The translations under genes were made by a program, and so were the position numbers. Positions 45,900 to 57,366 of a DNA stretch of 64,000 nt are shown here, in pieces (within the stretch, counting starts at the first letter, position 1; each line of letters begins with the position of its first letter). Source of the stretch: Hymenopellis radicata (lineage: Eukaryota; Basidiomycota; Agaricomycetes; Agaricales; Physalacriaceae). The notes below the pieces were generated by a model. It saw only the letters and a list, made by a program, of their open reading frames with translations, was not told where the DNA came from and did not search any database. The stretch lies in contig JADNRX010000169.1 of NCBI GenBank assembly GCA_015501595.1, positions 1 to 64,000 of the forward strand, read 5' to 3'.

Positions 45900-47060
45900 C
45901 GTAGGTGGGTCGGCGCATTCCTTGATTTGAATCTTCAATCAATAAGTACGTCTGCTCGATGGCCTCCTTGGAGCATGAAATCGTTCCCCTACTCTCTTGA
46001 GAAGGCACGAGGCTCATCTGAGTGAAACGTGATCTCTTTTGGCCTCTTGCCTGTAGTATCTTCATTCAAATAACACCCGAATCAGATGATGGCACAACTG
46101 GAACTCGCACATCAGGCACATGCTATGAGGGCGAGAGACTAGAAGAAAGTCGGTTTCAATTACGAGCGGTGCAGATCCGGCCGTTTCTTGAATCCGCCAC
46201 GTCCGCGGGCTATCAGATAATAATCCACGTCCAATTGAATGGTATTGACAGTGCGGCGCAGAACAGGACTCGGAGGACGTTCGAATCGGCTAGAGGAAGT
46301 ATTCTTGAAGCCAAAGTGATCCGCTGTACGAGTTCTGGCACCATCATCAGATTCTGCCACATTGAATGAGCGCCACTGCACCCAGGAATGCAGTAAAGAG
46401 TGACCCAGGAGGTCCGTTCAAGTGAATGACAGAAGAGCCTTCAGATAAGCGCTTACTCAAGAGATTATCAGAAGCCTAACGAAATGAATGGCCAGGACAA
46501 TCGAGGATTTCAATAGCATTGTGTAAAGTACTTGCCTGAAGGCAACCCGAAGGGGAAGAAACGATGAAACGATGTCAAAGGGGAAGACGGAAGGAGAGAG
46601 GTGACTCAGCACAGCCTTCGCCGATCAACCAAGGTCACGCCTCGTTCCTTGATATAGAACTGACATCTATGATCTTGACGCTGACAGCTTCAACGACCGC
46701 ATGTACCAATGGATCTTGAAGCTAGAAAGTCCGGACGAGCTGCCAAACTAGACTGAATGTCTTCCCCAGCCTCATATACGCCTCTGAACGTTTCAGAGGA
46801 GTCATGTAACGAACGGGATTGCCAGCCGACTTCCAAACGTGGTACTTGCTGTATTTATCGTGTTCTGAGTCCTGACATTTTGAGTAGGCTACTAAACAGC
46901 TTTACAGAGAAGGCTGGTTACGTGGGCGTGCCTCGTGGATTGCTTCTTCGACATTGGGCTGTTTTTCAAGTTCTAAAGCCGAAAGGAAAGGTACCCGTCT
47001 AGACAAATCGAACCAAGCCGAGTTGCATAAGAATATAAGCCTTCACAATACGCGCGGGTT
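45900..47060. other. No gene recognised
   Basis: Short frames without recognisable features. The last 90 bp (from about 46972) belong to the promoter/5' region duplicated at 55079-55120. A weak AATATAAG element lies at about 47031. Confidence 0.35.
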
Positions 47061-47069
47061 TCGAGCGTC

Positions 47070-47757
47070 ATGTTCAGCTTTGAAGCCATTGCCATGGTAG
47101 CTCTCATGGCGATTGTAGCGACAGCTGCCAGTGTGGTGACGGCGCTCGATGTAAGTAACTCTATCGGTGAATTATTGTGCGGCGCTGACGGTTTTATAGG
47201 CCCTCGCAGAATGTGGAGAGCATGTACCTGGTGTTTGTCCCGCTGGAACTGAGTGCACGACGGGAGGTCTGCAAAACTTTCTCCTCTAAAGATTGTCTTC
47301 TCAATGGGTTTCAGAGCCGCGCTTTTGCGTACCTCCTCGAGCAGCTGACAACAGCACCTTGACATACACCGAAGTTCAAGGGTTTGGACGACCAGTGGCG
47401 CCCGTCGGATATGTCTCCAATGATAATCCAATTCCTGTCTGGACGGGCTGTACCGACGCCAATTTTGGAGGGTCTTGCCTCACGTACTCTTTGGCCTGTG
47501 ACTTCTGCGTTCCTCTTGACGGAATTTGGGTCCATTCCATCTCAAGTATTCGGATTGTCGAGCCGACTGTAGGATGTAACTTCTGGGTGTAAGTTTTAGT
47601 TCTCTTGACAAGTTGAAAGCAGCACTTGCTCATCACGGTGTTCAGTAATTCGAACTGCGTCGGCGATGGGATCAACATTAATTCCGGAGCCATCTCCGAT
47701 CTTTCGGCGACAAACTATAACGATCGCATTGCCGCGTTCAACTGTTACCGACATTAG
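47070..47757 (+). CDS. Small secreted beta/gamma-crystallin-like protein
   Basis: Four exons (47070-47150, 47200-47266, 47315-47588, 47646-47757) encode 177 residues in a consistent frame. Residues 1-24 form a signal peptide (FEAIAMVALMAIVATAAS). A short Cys motif (CGEHVPGVCPAGTEC) is followed by a domain with the layout of a beta/gamma-crystallin: GCTDANFGGSCLTYSLACDF, ISSIRIVEPTVGCNFWV and ISDLSATNYNDRIAAFNC, the last like the FNDxISS motif. The six or more Cys suggest disulfides. It is presumably a small secreted protein of the cell surface or medium; its role is unknown. A decayed paralogue lies at 55079-55500. Confidence 0.75.
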
Positions 47758-47759
47758 GG

Positions 47760-48950
47760 GGGGACAGGATACATGGCATACTTATACCGTGTCAGCGACT
47801 CAGAGATTCAATACTATGAGATAATATTGCCCTATCCATATCAAACAAGCCTCATCATGTCTGCGAAAAACACTTAGCTATCACCCTGCCCAGTCGCTCT
47901 GTCCTTCTCCCTTTCAATTTCGCGCAGATCAATGTTCTTTACAGAGGAGACTATGTCGAGCGGCGTAATGAGTGGTTGAAGCCCGTGGATCGTGCTGAAC
48001 CATAAACACACAAGAGTTGGTCTAGCTTCCTGAGATGCTAAAGGAGGTAAACTCGGAAAAGCTTGCATTAGTTTTCATCACATCCAATTAGCCACACACC
48101 AGGCAGCGGCGTAATGGGCACCGCTACTTCAAAAACGAATGCAGATTATGCCCGCGGACGCGAACGAGCTTCGCGAGGCACAGACCAAAGTCAAGAAAAC
48201 GCCACTCTGAGCTCGAGGCTGGAAAAGCGCACACTCGCTGTTAGCCAAAACCGAAATCTTCAACTTCCTTCTGCCATCAGATGTTCCTAACACTTCTTGA
48301 GCGGGACTAAGTGTGGATCAGCGCCCATCTGTGATTTCATTCCTTGAACCGGACCTTATCAGCTCTTCTGACGGACCTTCCTGCTGCATTCGATTAAAGC
48401 TTACTGTTTGTGGAATCTGATGATGCTAGAAGAGCCCGCATAGGGAAATCCTGCCTCAAGGAGGTCCTGCATTCGACATCCGACTGATTGATTGAAGATT
48501 AAATACCTGCGAGAGTTGGATGCGGACCATGATGGCGGCGAATAAACACGACCCACCTATCAAAGTTCGCCTACATAGGTATCCTTACACGAACCCTCGT
48601 AGTGTTAGATTTCCGTGCGACAATGAAAATGAAGACGTACATAGATCTTCTGGTGTTAAAGACTTGTACCATCGCTAAGGCTTGTGCCTAAAAGGGCGAG
48701 GAACGCCGGTACCCGGGCCGGTGAAGCATGCGCGAATTGGACGTTGAGCACCTCTTGCCATGCTAGGGTCACGATCTACTGGCAAGCTCGGTAAAATCAG
48801 GTTTATCGTCCGACAACCCTATCCGAACACCGACTCCAGTCCGAATTCATTCCGCGCGCAATACATAACCTGGCGAATTATCACAGACCCGTCGACTGTC
48901 CTCTGCACACCCCCAGTCCTCGCTCCCCAAGCACCTATTTCGACGGCGAG
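47760..48950. other. No gene recognised
   Basis: Only short frames. A stretch near 48800-48960 (for example NSFRAQYITWRIITDPSTVL) is open but short and unassigned. Confidence 0.35.
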
Positions 48951-49179
48951 CTTACACAGATGCTGATGAGCCTTACCATCCCAGCCATACCCCCTCTCAA
49001 CGTGAACTCCCACAGCGGATTCGCGTTAACGCACTTCGTTCATTCCCTCATACGCTACCTCTTTGAAATGGGCGCGAACCTTGCGGCCAAGGACGCTATA
49101 GCCGTTGTTGTCGCAAGGAATCAAATTCGATTCTCTCCGTGTTATTGTCTTTCTTTGCCCGGCGTCCTCGGCGCACAAT

Positions 49180-49650
49180 CTGCAGAGGCTGAGGCATATG
49201 TTCCTGTGGTTGATTTAGGATACGCTAATTACCGAGGGATATGGGACCCGACGTTTTCCAATAACACTCAGTTCTTGGTATCCGATATGCTACTCCCCCA
49301 TAGGTGGCTCATTGGCCTGGATTCCATTCAACTGACGGGTCTCAGGCGCTCTGCGATTCAACGCGCCCCAGCCACCTATAAGAAGCGCTTTATACCCGGC
49401 TCTTGAAGATGCCAAGGCTCAGCGCTCAGCCACCGCAATGTCGTCAAGCTGCCTTTGGTCGGAAAGGGTGGCAAGATCGATGTGCCTACCCTTTGTTTCT
49501 CAAGTACGTATATGCCCTACCTCGCGATTGTTGTACTTACCCTTGCTGAACGTGACTATTAGCGTTATCGTCCCTGGTCAAATCGACGCGTCGGAACGGC
49601 TCCCTGTCATCGTGTGGATTCACGGGACCAATCCACCACTCTTCAAGCGT
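49180..49650 (+). pseudogene. Carboxylesterase (type B) fragment, broken
   Basis: VPVVDLGYANYRGIWDPTFS is the family N-terminus. Then the frame shifts: one base over reads GIRYATPP before a stop. Further on VIVPGQIDASERLPVIVWIH is the family strand just before the oxyanion loop (HGGG, here lost). No catalytic Ser segment. Similar to the fragment at 32559-33000. Probably a relic of a neighbouring esterase gene; it ends just before the GH67 gene. Confidence 0.65.
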
Positions 49651-49744
49651 TCCGAATCCCGTTTCCCTATTTTAAAACTGATCATGCCACCAAAATGGCG
49701 ACTATACAAAGAGCCCTCCAATCGACACCGACCACCACACCACT

Positions 49745-52355
49745 ATGATGCTCAGACTCCTCCACTACGTCCTCTTCACAAGCCTTGTCGCAGCGGAGGA
49801 TGGCCGACAAGCATGGCTGCGTTACGCACCATTATCTCAAGGCCATAACACACCGCTTCCTTCTTCAATAATCGCTCTCAATTCCAGCACAAACAGTCCT
49901 GTCAATACCGCAGGGCTAGAGCTGCAGAACGGTATCGAGGGAATCTTTGGCAAGCGACTCAGTGTTCGCAACACTGGGAAAGAGACCTCTTCAGCTGTTG
50001 TTGGTACCATTTCACAGTTTCAGAAGGCTTTGGGAGCAGCCCGTCAAAGACGAGCTAGTAGAAGATGGGTTCTGGCTTAATGTCAAGGGTAGCACGGTAC
50101 AGATTCTCGGACAAAACGAGCGTGGCGCTCTATACGGTGCTTTCGAATACCTATCCATGCTGGCGCAGGGAAATTTCTCCAATGTCGAATATGTGACGAA
50201 CCCAGCTGCACCAGTTCGTTGGATAAACTCATGTGAGTCGCCAATCTTCTGATGGGCCTTCTAAAGTCGAGGCCGACCTAGGGGACAACATGGATGGAAG
50301 CATCACCCGTGGCTTTGGTGGCAACTCGATCTTCTTCGCAGACGGTCATGTCGTATCCGACCTGACCCGTGCCTCGGAATACGCCAGACTCTTATCCTCG
50401 ATCCGAATCAACGCCGTAGTCGTGAACGACGTCAATGCAGACTCCACCACTATCAACCCAGAGAACATCCAGGGTGTCGGTAGAATTGCGGACGTGTTTA
50501 GACCATATGGTGTCCAGCTTGGATTGTCAATGAACTTTGCGTCTCCGATGGAACTTGGAAATCTCAGTACCTACGACCCGTTGGACCCTGGGGTCATTGG
50601 GTTCTGGGATGATATCACCAAGCAAATCTATGACAGAATCCCAGATTTCGCAGGGTATCTGGTCAAAGCAGACAGTGAAGGTGAGTCGCTCAATGTTTAC
50701 CAAGTATTATGCTCATTTCCGTGGTCATTAGGCACTCCCGGCCCCTTGGTATACAATCGTACTCTCGCCGAGGGCGCAAACCTCTTCGCCAACGCCATCA
50801 AGCCATTTGGTGGCATACTCATGTACCGCGCCTTCGTATACAACCAACTCCAGACGAAGGCGACTGGAAAGCCGACAGAGCGAATGCCGCCGTCGACTTT
50901 TTCCGTTCTCTAGACGGTCAATTTGACGACAACGTCATCGTTCAGATCAAATATGGTCCTATCGATTTCCAGGTCCGAGAGCCTGCATCACCGCTGTTCG
51001 CCAACCTCTTCAAGACGAATATAGCTATTGAGCTGCAAGTTGCGCAGGAGTATTTAGGTCAGCAGTGTCACCTTGTGTATCTTCCACCCCTGTGGAGGAC
51101 AATCTTGGATTTCGACCTCCGAGTGCAGAACCAGTCATCGCTCGTGCGGAATGTTATCATTGGCGAGCGGTTTAAGCGACCGCTTGGCGGCTCAGCAGCT
51201 GTCGTCAACGTTGGGCTCAATGATACCTGGCTGGGAAGTCATCTCGCAATGTCGAACCTATACGCATATGGACGTCTAGCATGGGATTGGACCAGTGATT
51301 CCGAAGAGATCCTGCAAGATTGGACTCGTCTCACATTCGGTCTTGACAAGACAGTTATCGACACTATCACTCAGATGTCGATGGCTTCTTGGCCTGCATA
51401 CGAGAATTATAGCGGAAACCTCGGGGAGCAGACCTTGAATGATATCCTGTATACGCATTTCGGTCCTAACCCTCAGACGCTGGATAATACACCTTGGGGC
51501 CAATGGACTCGGGCAGATCATGCGAGCATTGGGATGGATCGCACAGTCTCGAATGGGACGGGGTTTTCAGGGCAGTACCCGCCAGAGGTGGCTGCGATGT
51601 ACGAGAACATCGAGACCACGCCCGACAATCTCCTCCTATGGTTTCATCACGTCGACTATACCCAAAGGCTGAAATCCGGGAAGACGGTCATCCAGCACTT
51701 TTACGACGCACATTACGAAGGGGCTGAGACCGCGCAGAAGTTTGTCATGATGTGGCAGTCATTGAAGGGAAAGATTGACGATGAACGCTTCGACGATGTG
51801 CTGTTCAGACAGGTTTTCCAGGCTGGTCACGCGATTGTGTGGAGAGATGCTATCGTCGACTTTTACCACAATATCTCGGGCATACCTGATGATTCCGGGA
51901 GGGTAGGCTACCATCCGTTCCGGATCGAGGCGGAGAGCATGGAGCTGAGCGGGTACGAGCCATACGTTGTTAGCCCATTCGAGGCGGCATCCGGTTCGAT
52001 TGCCATCGTCACAAGCACCAACAGCACACTCGGGACGGCGACAACGGTTCTCAACTTTACCGCTGGGATATATGACCTCGCTGTCAATTATTTCGACCTG
52101 TACGGTGGGAACAGCACTTATCAGGTCTTTGTGAACGACCGGATGGTCGGCGAGTGGGTGGGGAATGTTGTGGATGTTGGGAAGCTGGGACATACGCCGT
52201 CGATATATCTGGACGGGCATTCGGCGACGAGGATCACGTTCCACGAGGTGTCTATCGAGAAGGGCGATGTGCTGAAAATTGTGGGGCAGGCGCAGGGCGT
52301 TGAACCGGCACCGCTTGACTATGTTGCTTTGCTGCCGGCTGGTGTGATCGATTGA
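49745..52355 (+). pseudogene. GH67 alpha-glucuronidase with two apparent frameshifts
   Basis: Removes 4-O-methyl-glucuronic acid from xylan fragments; secreted. Exons 49745-50232, 50282-50680 and 50732-52355 follow normal splice sites. The N-terminus is a signal peptide (MMLRLLHYVLFTSLVAAEDG). The GH67 domains are nearly complete: DELVEDGFWLNVKGSTVQIL, then NMDGSITRGFGG, LVKADSEG (acid/base Glu), QIKYGPIDFQVREP (Asp) and TNIAIELQVAQEYLG (Glu), which are the expected catalytic positions. The C-terminal region has YHPFRIEAESMELSGYEPYV. Reading changes frame near 50010-50045 (before QPVKDELVED) and near 50840-50850 (VYNQ to TPDEGDW). These are either decay or sequence errors; the full length of about 840 residues is normal for the family. 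Confidence 0.85.
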
Positions 52356-52359
52356 GGAG

Positions 52360-53080
52360 GAATCTCCGTCCCAAAATATTACCGGCTGTCTGTGTTGATA
52401 GCATCGTTCAATTGATTTGTATGTCTAGTGCATTCGAAACATAGATGAGTATAGCAAGCGTTCGTAGTACAGAGACAGATCTAAGAAGTAAAAGAGGCTG
52501 GACAGCGGTGCTCCGAGGATTGTTGGTCAGTTTCCTCTGGTGACTCATAAGGAGGAGAGCGCTAAATCTACTCCCAAAGCGTGCTTCGTTTGTTCCATTT
52601 TGTGTGTCCATCGAAGCCTTTTCCAACTTGTCTTGCCGGGACACGGGCCCCGCAAGTCTGCACAATTTATTTCTGTCGCTCGACTTCAGGACTGAGTATA
52701 TTTGCGTATTAGTATTCAACCTTTCGCAGGTCGTGTGGGGATATTTATTCGTGTTGGTGCCCAGGAGTCTCACTCTTTATACGGCGATAATGCCCTCGGT
52801 TGAAAGCCTAAGTTCAAGCTGAAGGCCGTCATGCAACAAGATGACACGCGAAGTAACACCTTTTCGCACCAATCTTTCGTGGGCATCGCCATTTTCGATG
52901 ATTGTAACTTTAGTTAGTGTCTTTGTGGCGCGCGGTCCCAGTTCATGAGCAGCTGCATCGAGGCCATTTTCAGAATAACACGATGATTACACGCAGACGA
53001 AGAATAGAGTTCCACCTAGTACTGTACATACATAAAAACCTCCAAGTATAAATCTAGAATGTAGGAATACAATGGAATAG
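52360..53080. other. 3' flank between two convergent genes; no gene recognised
   Basis: AT-rich flank after the GH67 stop and before the end of the minus-strand gene at 53081. No coding signal recognised. Confidence 0.4.
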
Positions 53081-54517
53081 CTACCATAAGTACTGGGAAT
53101 ACTGAGGCACGAACCGCGAATATAGCAGATTGGCAATGAAGCCGTCATGCCTAGCCCGCTGACAAGGCCTCTCTTCTCCATCTTCTTGGCCCTCCTGTCT
53201 GGCGCGCTTACGTTCGCGGCCGCCTTCGTCCGGACTGATGGTGCTACCGAGAGCATGCTGTTCCGCCACCACAGAAGACCGTCCTGCCCCCTTCAAATGC
53301 CCAGGCCTGTCTTCCCTGCCTTCTTGGTCCTCCTCCTCTCTGGCGCGCTTACGTTCGCGGCCGCCTTCGCCCCGACTGACGCTACCGAGAGCATGCTGTT
53401 CCGCCACGACAGAAGGTCCTTCCTCTCTGGCGCGCTTACGTTCGCGGCCGCCTTCGCCCGGACTGACGGTGCTACCGAGAGCATGCTGTTCCGCCACCAC
53501 AGAAGGTCCTCCCTCTTCTTCTCCGTCTCGCCTCAACCGACGTCTCGAACCAGTCTGAGTTGCGAGAGTGGGTGACACCAAGTCGTCCTGCAATGTCCAT
53601 TCTGTCCGCAAAGCCAAAAGATTTGGAACTGCATTCGAGCGTACCAGCCTGGTACGCGGAGGAGCTGCAAGTGGGACTGAGTGTGAAGGTTGAGCTTGGC
53701 TAGAAATGGACACATGAGGCACTGGAGGGGAGCTATTAGGTCTTTCTTCATCCTGTGCCGAAAGGCATCCTGAGGTGTCCTCTGGCACGCTGAGTCCCGG
53801 TGCTGCGAGACCTTCAGCTTCTTCCACGTCTGGTTCCAAAGCATCTCCGTCATCCTGAGACAGAGCAACAGCGTCACCGTCAGAAGGCAAGACGTCGGGT
53901 CTGCCAGCAGGTAGAGGAACGGCGAGCAAAGGGTGAGACGGTGCAGGTGCCTGAGAAGTTGGTCCTAGGGTAGTGGCGATGTGCGTTTGAATGAAACTAG
54001 ACTCAAGTATAGGCGATGCTGGTGGTGAACGTGAAGCATTAGGCGAGGGCGCCATCGGGATTACGGGAGGCGAGTGAGAGTCGACGCTTGCTGGACCGCC
54101 TTCAGCAGGGCGGGTCGGCACGTTGTCGTCCAAAGAGGGCGGTAGCGGTGGTGTGTTTTCCTTGTCGGCGGCTTCTTCGTCTCTCGTTGCCTGGACAGGC
54201 TCCCGCCTAGCAAGGCACCAGTCTTGAAGCATCTGAATACGAAAATTGCCATAGCGGTCTTCCACAGACTGCCATAGCTTTAGAGGCGGTACGTTGAGAG
54301 GAAGGGTAAGAAGGATCTGGGCAAGCTCTGCAGCGCCAAGTCGATTGCCCGATTTGTCGGTTGGAATAGAATGAGACGTAGTTTTATTGGCTAGGTATTT
54401 CTCAGCGAGAATCAAGGCAGTCCGTTCCATAACGGCGGCGAACTGAGGATGTGGGTACGCGTAAAGAGCGATGGACTGTAAGAGCGTGTAAGTGGTACTG
54501 GAATGACGAACTATCAA
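53081..54517 (-). CDS. Unknown basic protein with three tandem repeats
   Basis: A single-exon frame of 478 codons. The first ATG reads MIVRHSSTTYTLLQSIALYA; the frame stays open a little further up, so the true start may be on an upstream exon near 54640. Residues 1-105 look folded (ERTALILAEKYLANKTTSHS, LPLNVPPLKLWQSVEDRYGN). The middle is Pro/Ser-rich and disordered. Near the C-terminus a unit of about 30 residues occurs three times: SVVAEQHALGS, then GEGGRERKRAREE. The ERKRAR clusters could be nuclear localisation signals. No family recognised. The repeats lie at 53180-53520. Confidence 0.6.
   Translation of the reverse strand: MIVRHSSTTYTLLQSIALYAYPHPQFAAVMERTALILAEKYLANKTTSHSIPTDKSGNRLGAAELAQILLTLPLNVPPLKLWQSVEDRYGNFRIQMLQDWCLARREPVQATRDEEAADKENTPPLPPSLDDNVPTRPAEGGPASVDSHSPPVIPMAPSPNASRSPPASPILESSFIQTHIATTLGPTSQAPAPSHPLLAVPLPAGRPDVLPSDGDAVALSQDDGDALEPDVEEAEGLAAPGLSVPEDTSGCLSAQDEERPNSSPPVPHVSISSQAQPSHSVPLAAPPRTRLVRSNAVPNLLALRTEWTLQDDLVSPTLATQTGSRRRLRRDGEEEGGPSVVAEQHALGSTVSPGEGGRERKRAREEGPSVVAEQHALGSVSRGEGGRERKRAREEEDQEGREDRPGHLKGAGRSSVVAEQHALGSTISPDEGGRERKRARQEGQEDGEERPCQRARHDGFIANLLYSRFVPQYSQYLW
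53180..53520 (-). repeat. Tandem coding repeat, three units of about 90-130 bp
   Basis: Three closely similar units encode SVVAEQHALGS plus GGRERKRAREE. Spacing varies, which points to slippage or unequal exchange within the gene. Confidence 0.85.
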
Positions 54518-54559
54518 GACAGCATACTGGTTCTGGGGTAACGCAGATATCGCCTAGGC

Positions 54560-55070
54560 TTGGAAGAGAGAACGTTGGTAGTGGTGGTCGATAGTAGGAG
54601 CCAAGAGGGCGGCGTAATCCAAGAATGGACATAGCCGACGACGACACGTGGCTCCTTGCTCGAGTTGATAACAAAACAATTGTCACTGTAGAATGGGGTA
54701 GGATAGTTTGTTGATAGTGTGGGGACGGTAGTATGTAGTATGAGCTGCCTGGCCGCCGCTTGTCTGTTGTTTAGTGCACAAACGTAGTGTTGTTAAACAG
54801 CTTCCGTGAGTACCGCCAGTGACCTGCTCGCCTCTCACAATACTATGTTTGTGTTTCAATCTGCCACTGTTGTTTGGTGATTACTTTTTACTGAAAGAGT
54901 TGCAGGAGCAAAAGGAGGGGCTATCCTGAAAACTTGAAGCGGTGATCCTCGATGATGCCGCCTTTGCAGTGATCGTCGCGTCGTACACGGACATCGGGCC
55001 TTCGCGATGTGTAGTCTCTCACTCTTCGACGCTTGTATGTAAGAGACCACAACCGGCGGACTTGACATTG
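54560..55070. other. No gene recognised; possible 5' exon of the preceding gene
   Basis: On the minus strand, MSILGLRRPLGSYYRPPLPT at about 54630 is a plausible first exon for the gene at 53081-54517, but the frame join is uncertain. Confidence 0.3.
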
Positions 55071-55078
55071 GCCTGATA

Positions 55079-55500
55079 TTCTAAAGCCGAAAGGAAAGGT
55101 ACACGTCTTGACAGATCGAACGACTCAGCCAGCTGACAACAGCACCTTAGTATACAACGAAGTCCAAGGGTTTGGACGACCAGTGGCGCCCGTCGGATAT
55201 GTCTCCAACGATAATCCAATTCCTGTCTGGACGGGCTGTACCGATGCCATTCCATCTCAAGCATTCGTATTGTTGAGCCGACTGTAGGATGTAACTTTTG
55301 GGTGTAAGTTTTAGTTCTCTTGACAAGTTGAAAGGAGAACTTGAACTCATCACGGTGTTCAGTAATTCGAACTGCGTCAGCGATGGAATCAACATTAGTA
55401 ATTCCGGAGCCATCTTCGATCTTTCGGCGACAAACTATAACGATCACATTATCGCGTTCAACTCAGAACTGTTACCGACATTAGGGGGAGACAGGATACT
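55079..55500 (+). pseudogene. Decayed paralogue of the crystallin-like gene
   Basis: Nearly the same DNA as 46972-47757 in parts: the promoter piece (TTCTAAAGCCGAAAGGAAAG), then exon 3 from NEVQGFGRPVAPVGYVSNDN and onward to exon 4. Exons 1 and 2 (signal peptide) are missing, and about 74 bp that encode NFGGSCLTYSLACDFCVPLD are deleted between the Asp-Ala codons and the Ile-Ser-Ser region. The intron and last exon are retained with small insertions. It cannot make a secreted crystallin-like domain. Confidence 0.85.
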
Positions 55501-55529
55501 CGTACCGTTGAATAAACCCGTTGAGAACT

Positions 55530-57200
55530 GGCATGTCGATGCTGGACCTGGTCGGAACACAACACGTCGAGGTTTGCCAGGTCAAATGAGATTATCAGGT
55601 GGCGCTAGAATTCCTCGGGCCTACCGTGAACGTCCACGGTAACGGCCATAGCTGCCCGTTCAAGTAACCTCTTCATGTCGCGGCCTGGTAACGTCGTATA
55701 TGAGCTGCGAATGTGGTATAAGAAAAATGTCCTCGATAACTAGCCCTTGAGGGAGTCGTCGCTAGCAACTCGATTTCTGCAGACGAGCTCGGGATCTTCC
55801 AGGACGTCTTTCCATCCGCCTGCACAAGTATCATTTTAAGGCAGTAAATATGTTGTTTCAAAGTGCCATGTGACACAACTTGCGTGTAATCGTGCTGCTT
55901 CGCGTCGTCCCTTGCGGCGAGGTTCTTGACATTAGACGCGCGCCGAATGGCGCGTCATTGGAACAGTGCCGCCATCATACTGAATTCAGTCACCAATGGC
56001 AGGATGATGCGTAGTAGTGCCACATTCGCCGTTACAACTTTGCTGATCAGGAAAGGGCATCAAACGGATATACAGCTAATTCACATCAGTGGAAACAGAT
56101 TTACCAGTGACGATCATAGCGCTGGCTTCAAGCGTGTAGAACGTGGCACAGCTTGCTGGTCGTTAGGATCAGGATTCAACAATCACGCATGGAAACAAGA
56201 TACAACTCACAGTTGGGGGGTAGAGAGGTGGATGTTCGGCTCGTTCGTTCTAAATACACCCAACGATTGACGCTCCTCGATATTTTTCGAAATCTTGCGG
56301 CTTGGTGGTGGTGGTGGTGGATAACTCTCAGAAAGGACTTCTTGAACAAACAAGACCACACATTATTCACAGCCACACTGAGATCAACTCGCTCACAACT
56401 GATCTATGTACTCTCGTTCACGCTTCCCTATCGATACCTCGTGCCTTGCCACAAAGACCCGACCCGTCTGTCTGTCTGCTAATTTCCGAAGCCGCGCCTC
56501 CCCGAAAAAAATCTTCGCAACCTAGCTCAGAGCGCCGATACCTCTCTTTCCTTGAACCGTAGTCTCTGTGCTCTGTCATCTTATGCACGCGAACTCGGGC
56601 AGGACCTCTGCGGTGAATAAGGCTGAAACCCATGGTGTCCCATTCGTTGCTTAGCTCTCTGTCACCTCATCGAGCTAGCTGACCTGTAGTACAATTTCCA
56701 GGCCAATTTCCGGTACTTCTTCTTTGTAGCAATGAGCTGGCTAAGTCTTCACCATCGCATCTGGACAACTCAATCGATAGTCTTGATGACGGCTCTTCAA
56801 AGCTGGGGCGTACGTGTGGCCAGGAGCTCGCGTCCCTCAAAACAGAACTGCGAGGCTGTACGCGTCTAGAAGCGTAACCATCATCAAGTTGAAGGTGTTA
56901 CGAATGTAAATCATGCAAGTCATCGACCGTTGATCCCCGACAAAGCACATCCTCCCCGTAAGTCTTCTCCATCGGGACTCCCGCAATCCCGTTCGAAGGC
57001 CCCGAAGCAGGAAACGCGCCGACAACCGTGAGCGCGTCGAAATGGCCCGAATCAATGATAACCAGTATCATCGTCACCATGGCGCCGTGTACTACCCGAA
57101 CTCACTTGACGAAGGGTGGATGGTCGTTACACATGGGCATGCTTCTGTATACGCGACACGACCGTTTCCTTCACCATTACGGGAGCGAGGGTAGGACGAC
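55530..57200. other. No gene recognised
   Basis: Short frames only. A GTG run (56304-56323) lies here. A TATAAA at 57208-57213 begins the promoter of the next gene. Confidence 0.35.
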
Positions 57201-57207
57201 CACCAGG

Positions 57208-57213
57208 TATAAA
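57208..57213 (+). promoter_or_regulatory. TATA box of the secreted protein gene
   Basis: TATAAA about 155 bp upstream of the start codon at 57367. Confidence 0.4.
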
Positions 57214-57366
57214 GGATGAGTCCTGGAGGTAGCAGAAATTCATCTGCCTCGTGCATTCAAATCCCTCTACTACACGCTGGTGAGTTCAGTCTCGTCTCCC
57301 GTTCCACTAGTTCCTCGCCTCAAACGTGTCTTCAGGTCGTACAAATTACTTCTACTTACCTTCAAG

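Noticed and set aside
53147..53575. Plus-strand repeated frame opposite the 53-kb gene
   Set aside because: An antisense shadow of the three tandem repeats; the minus-strand frame is longer and continues on both sides.
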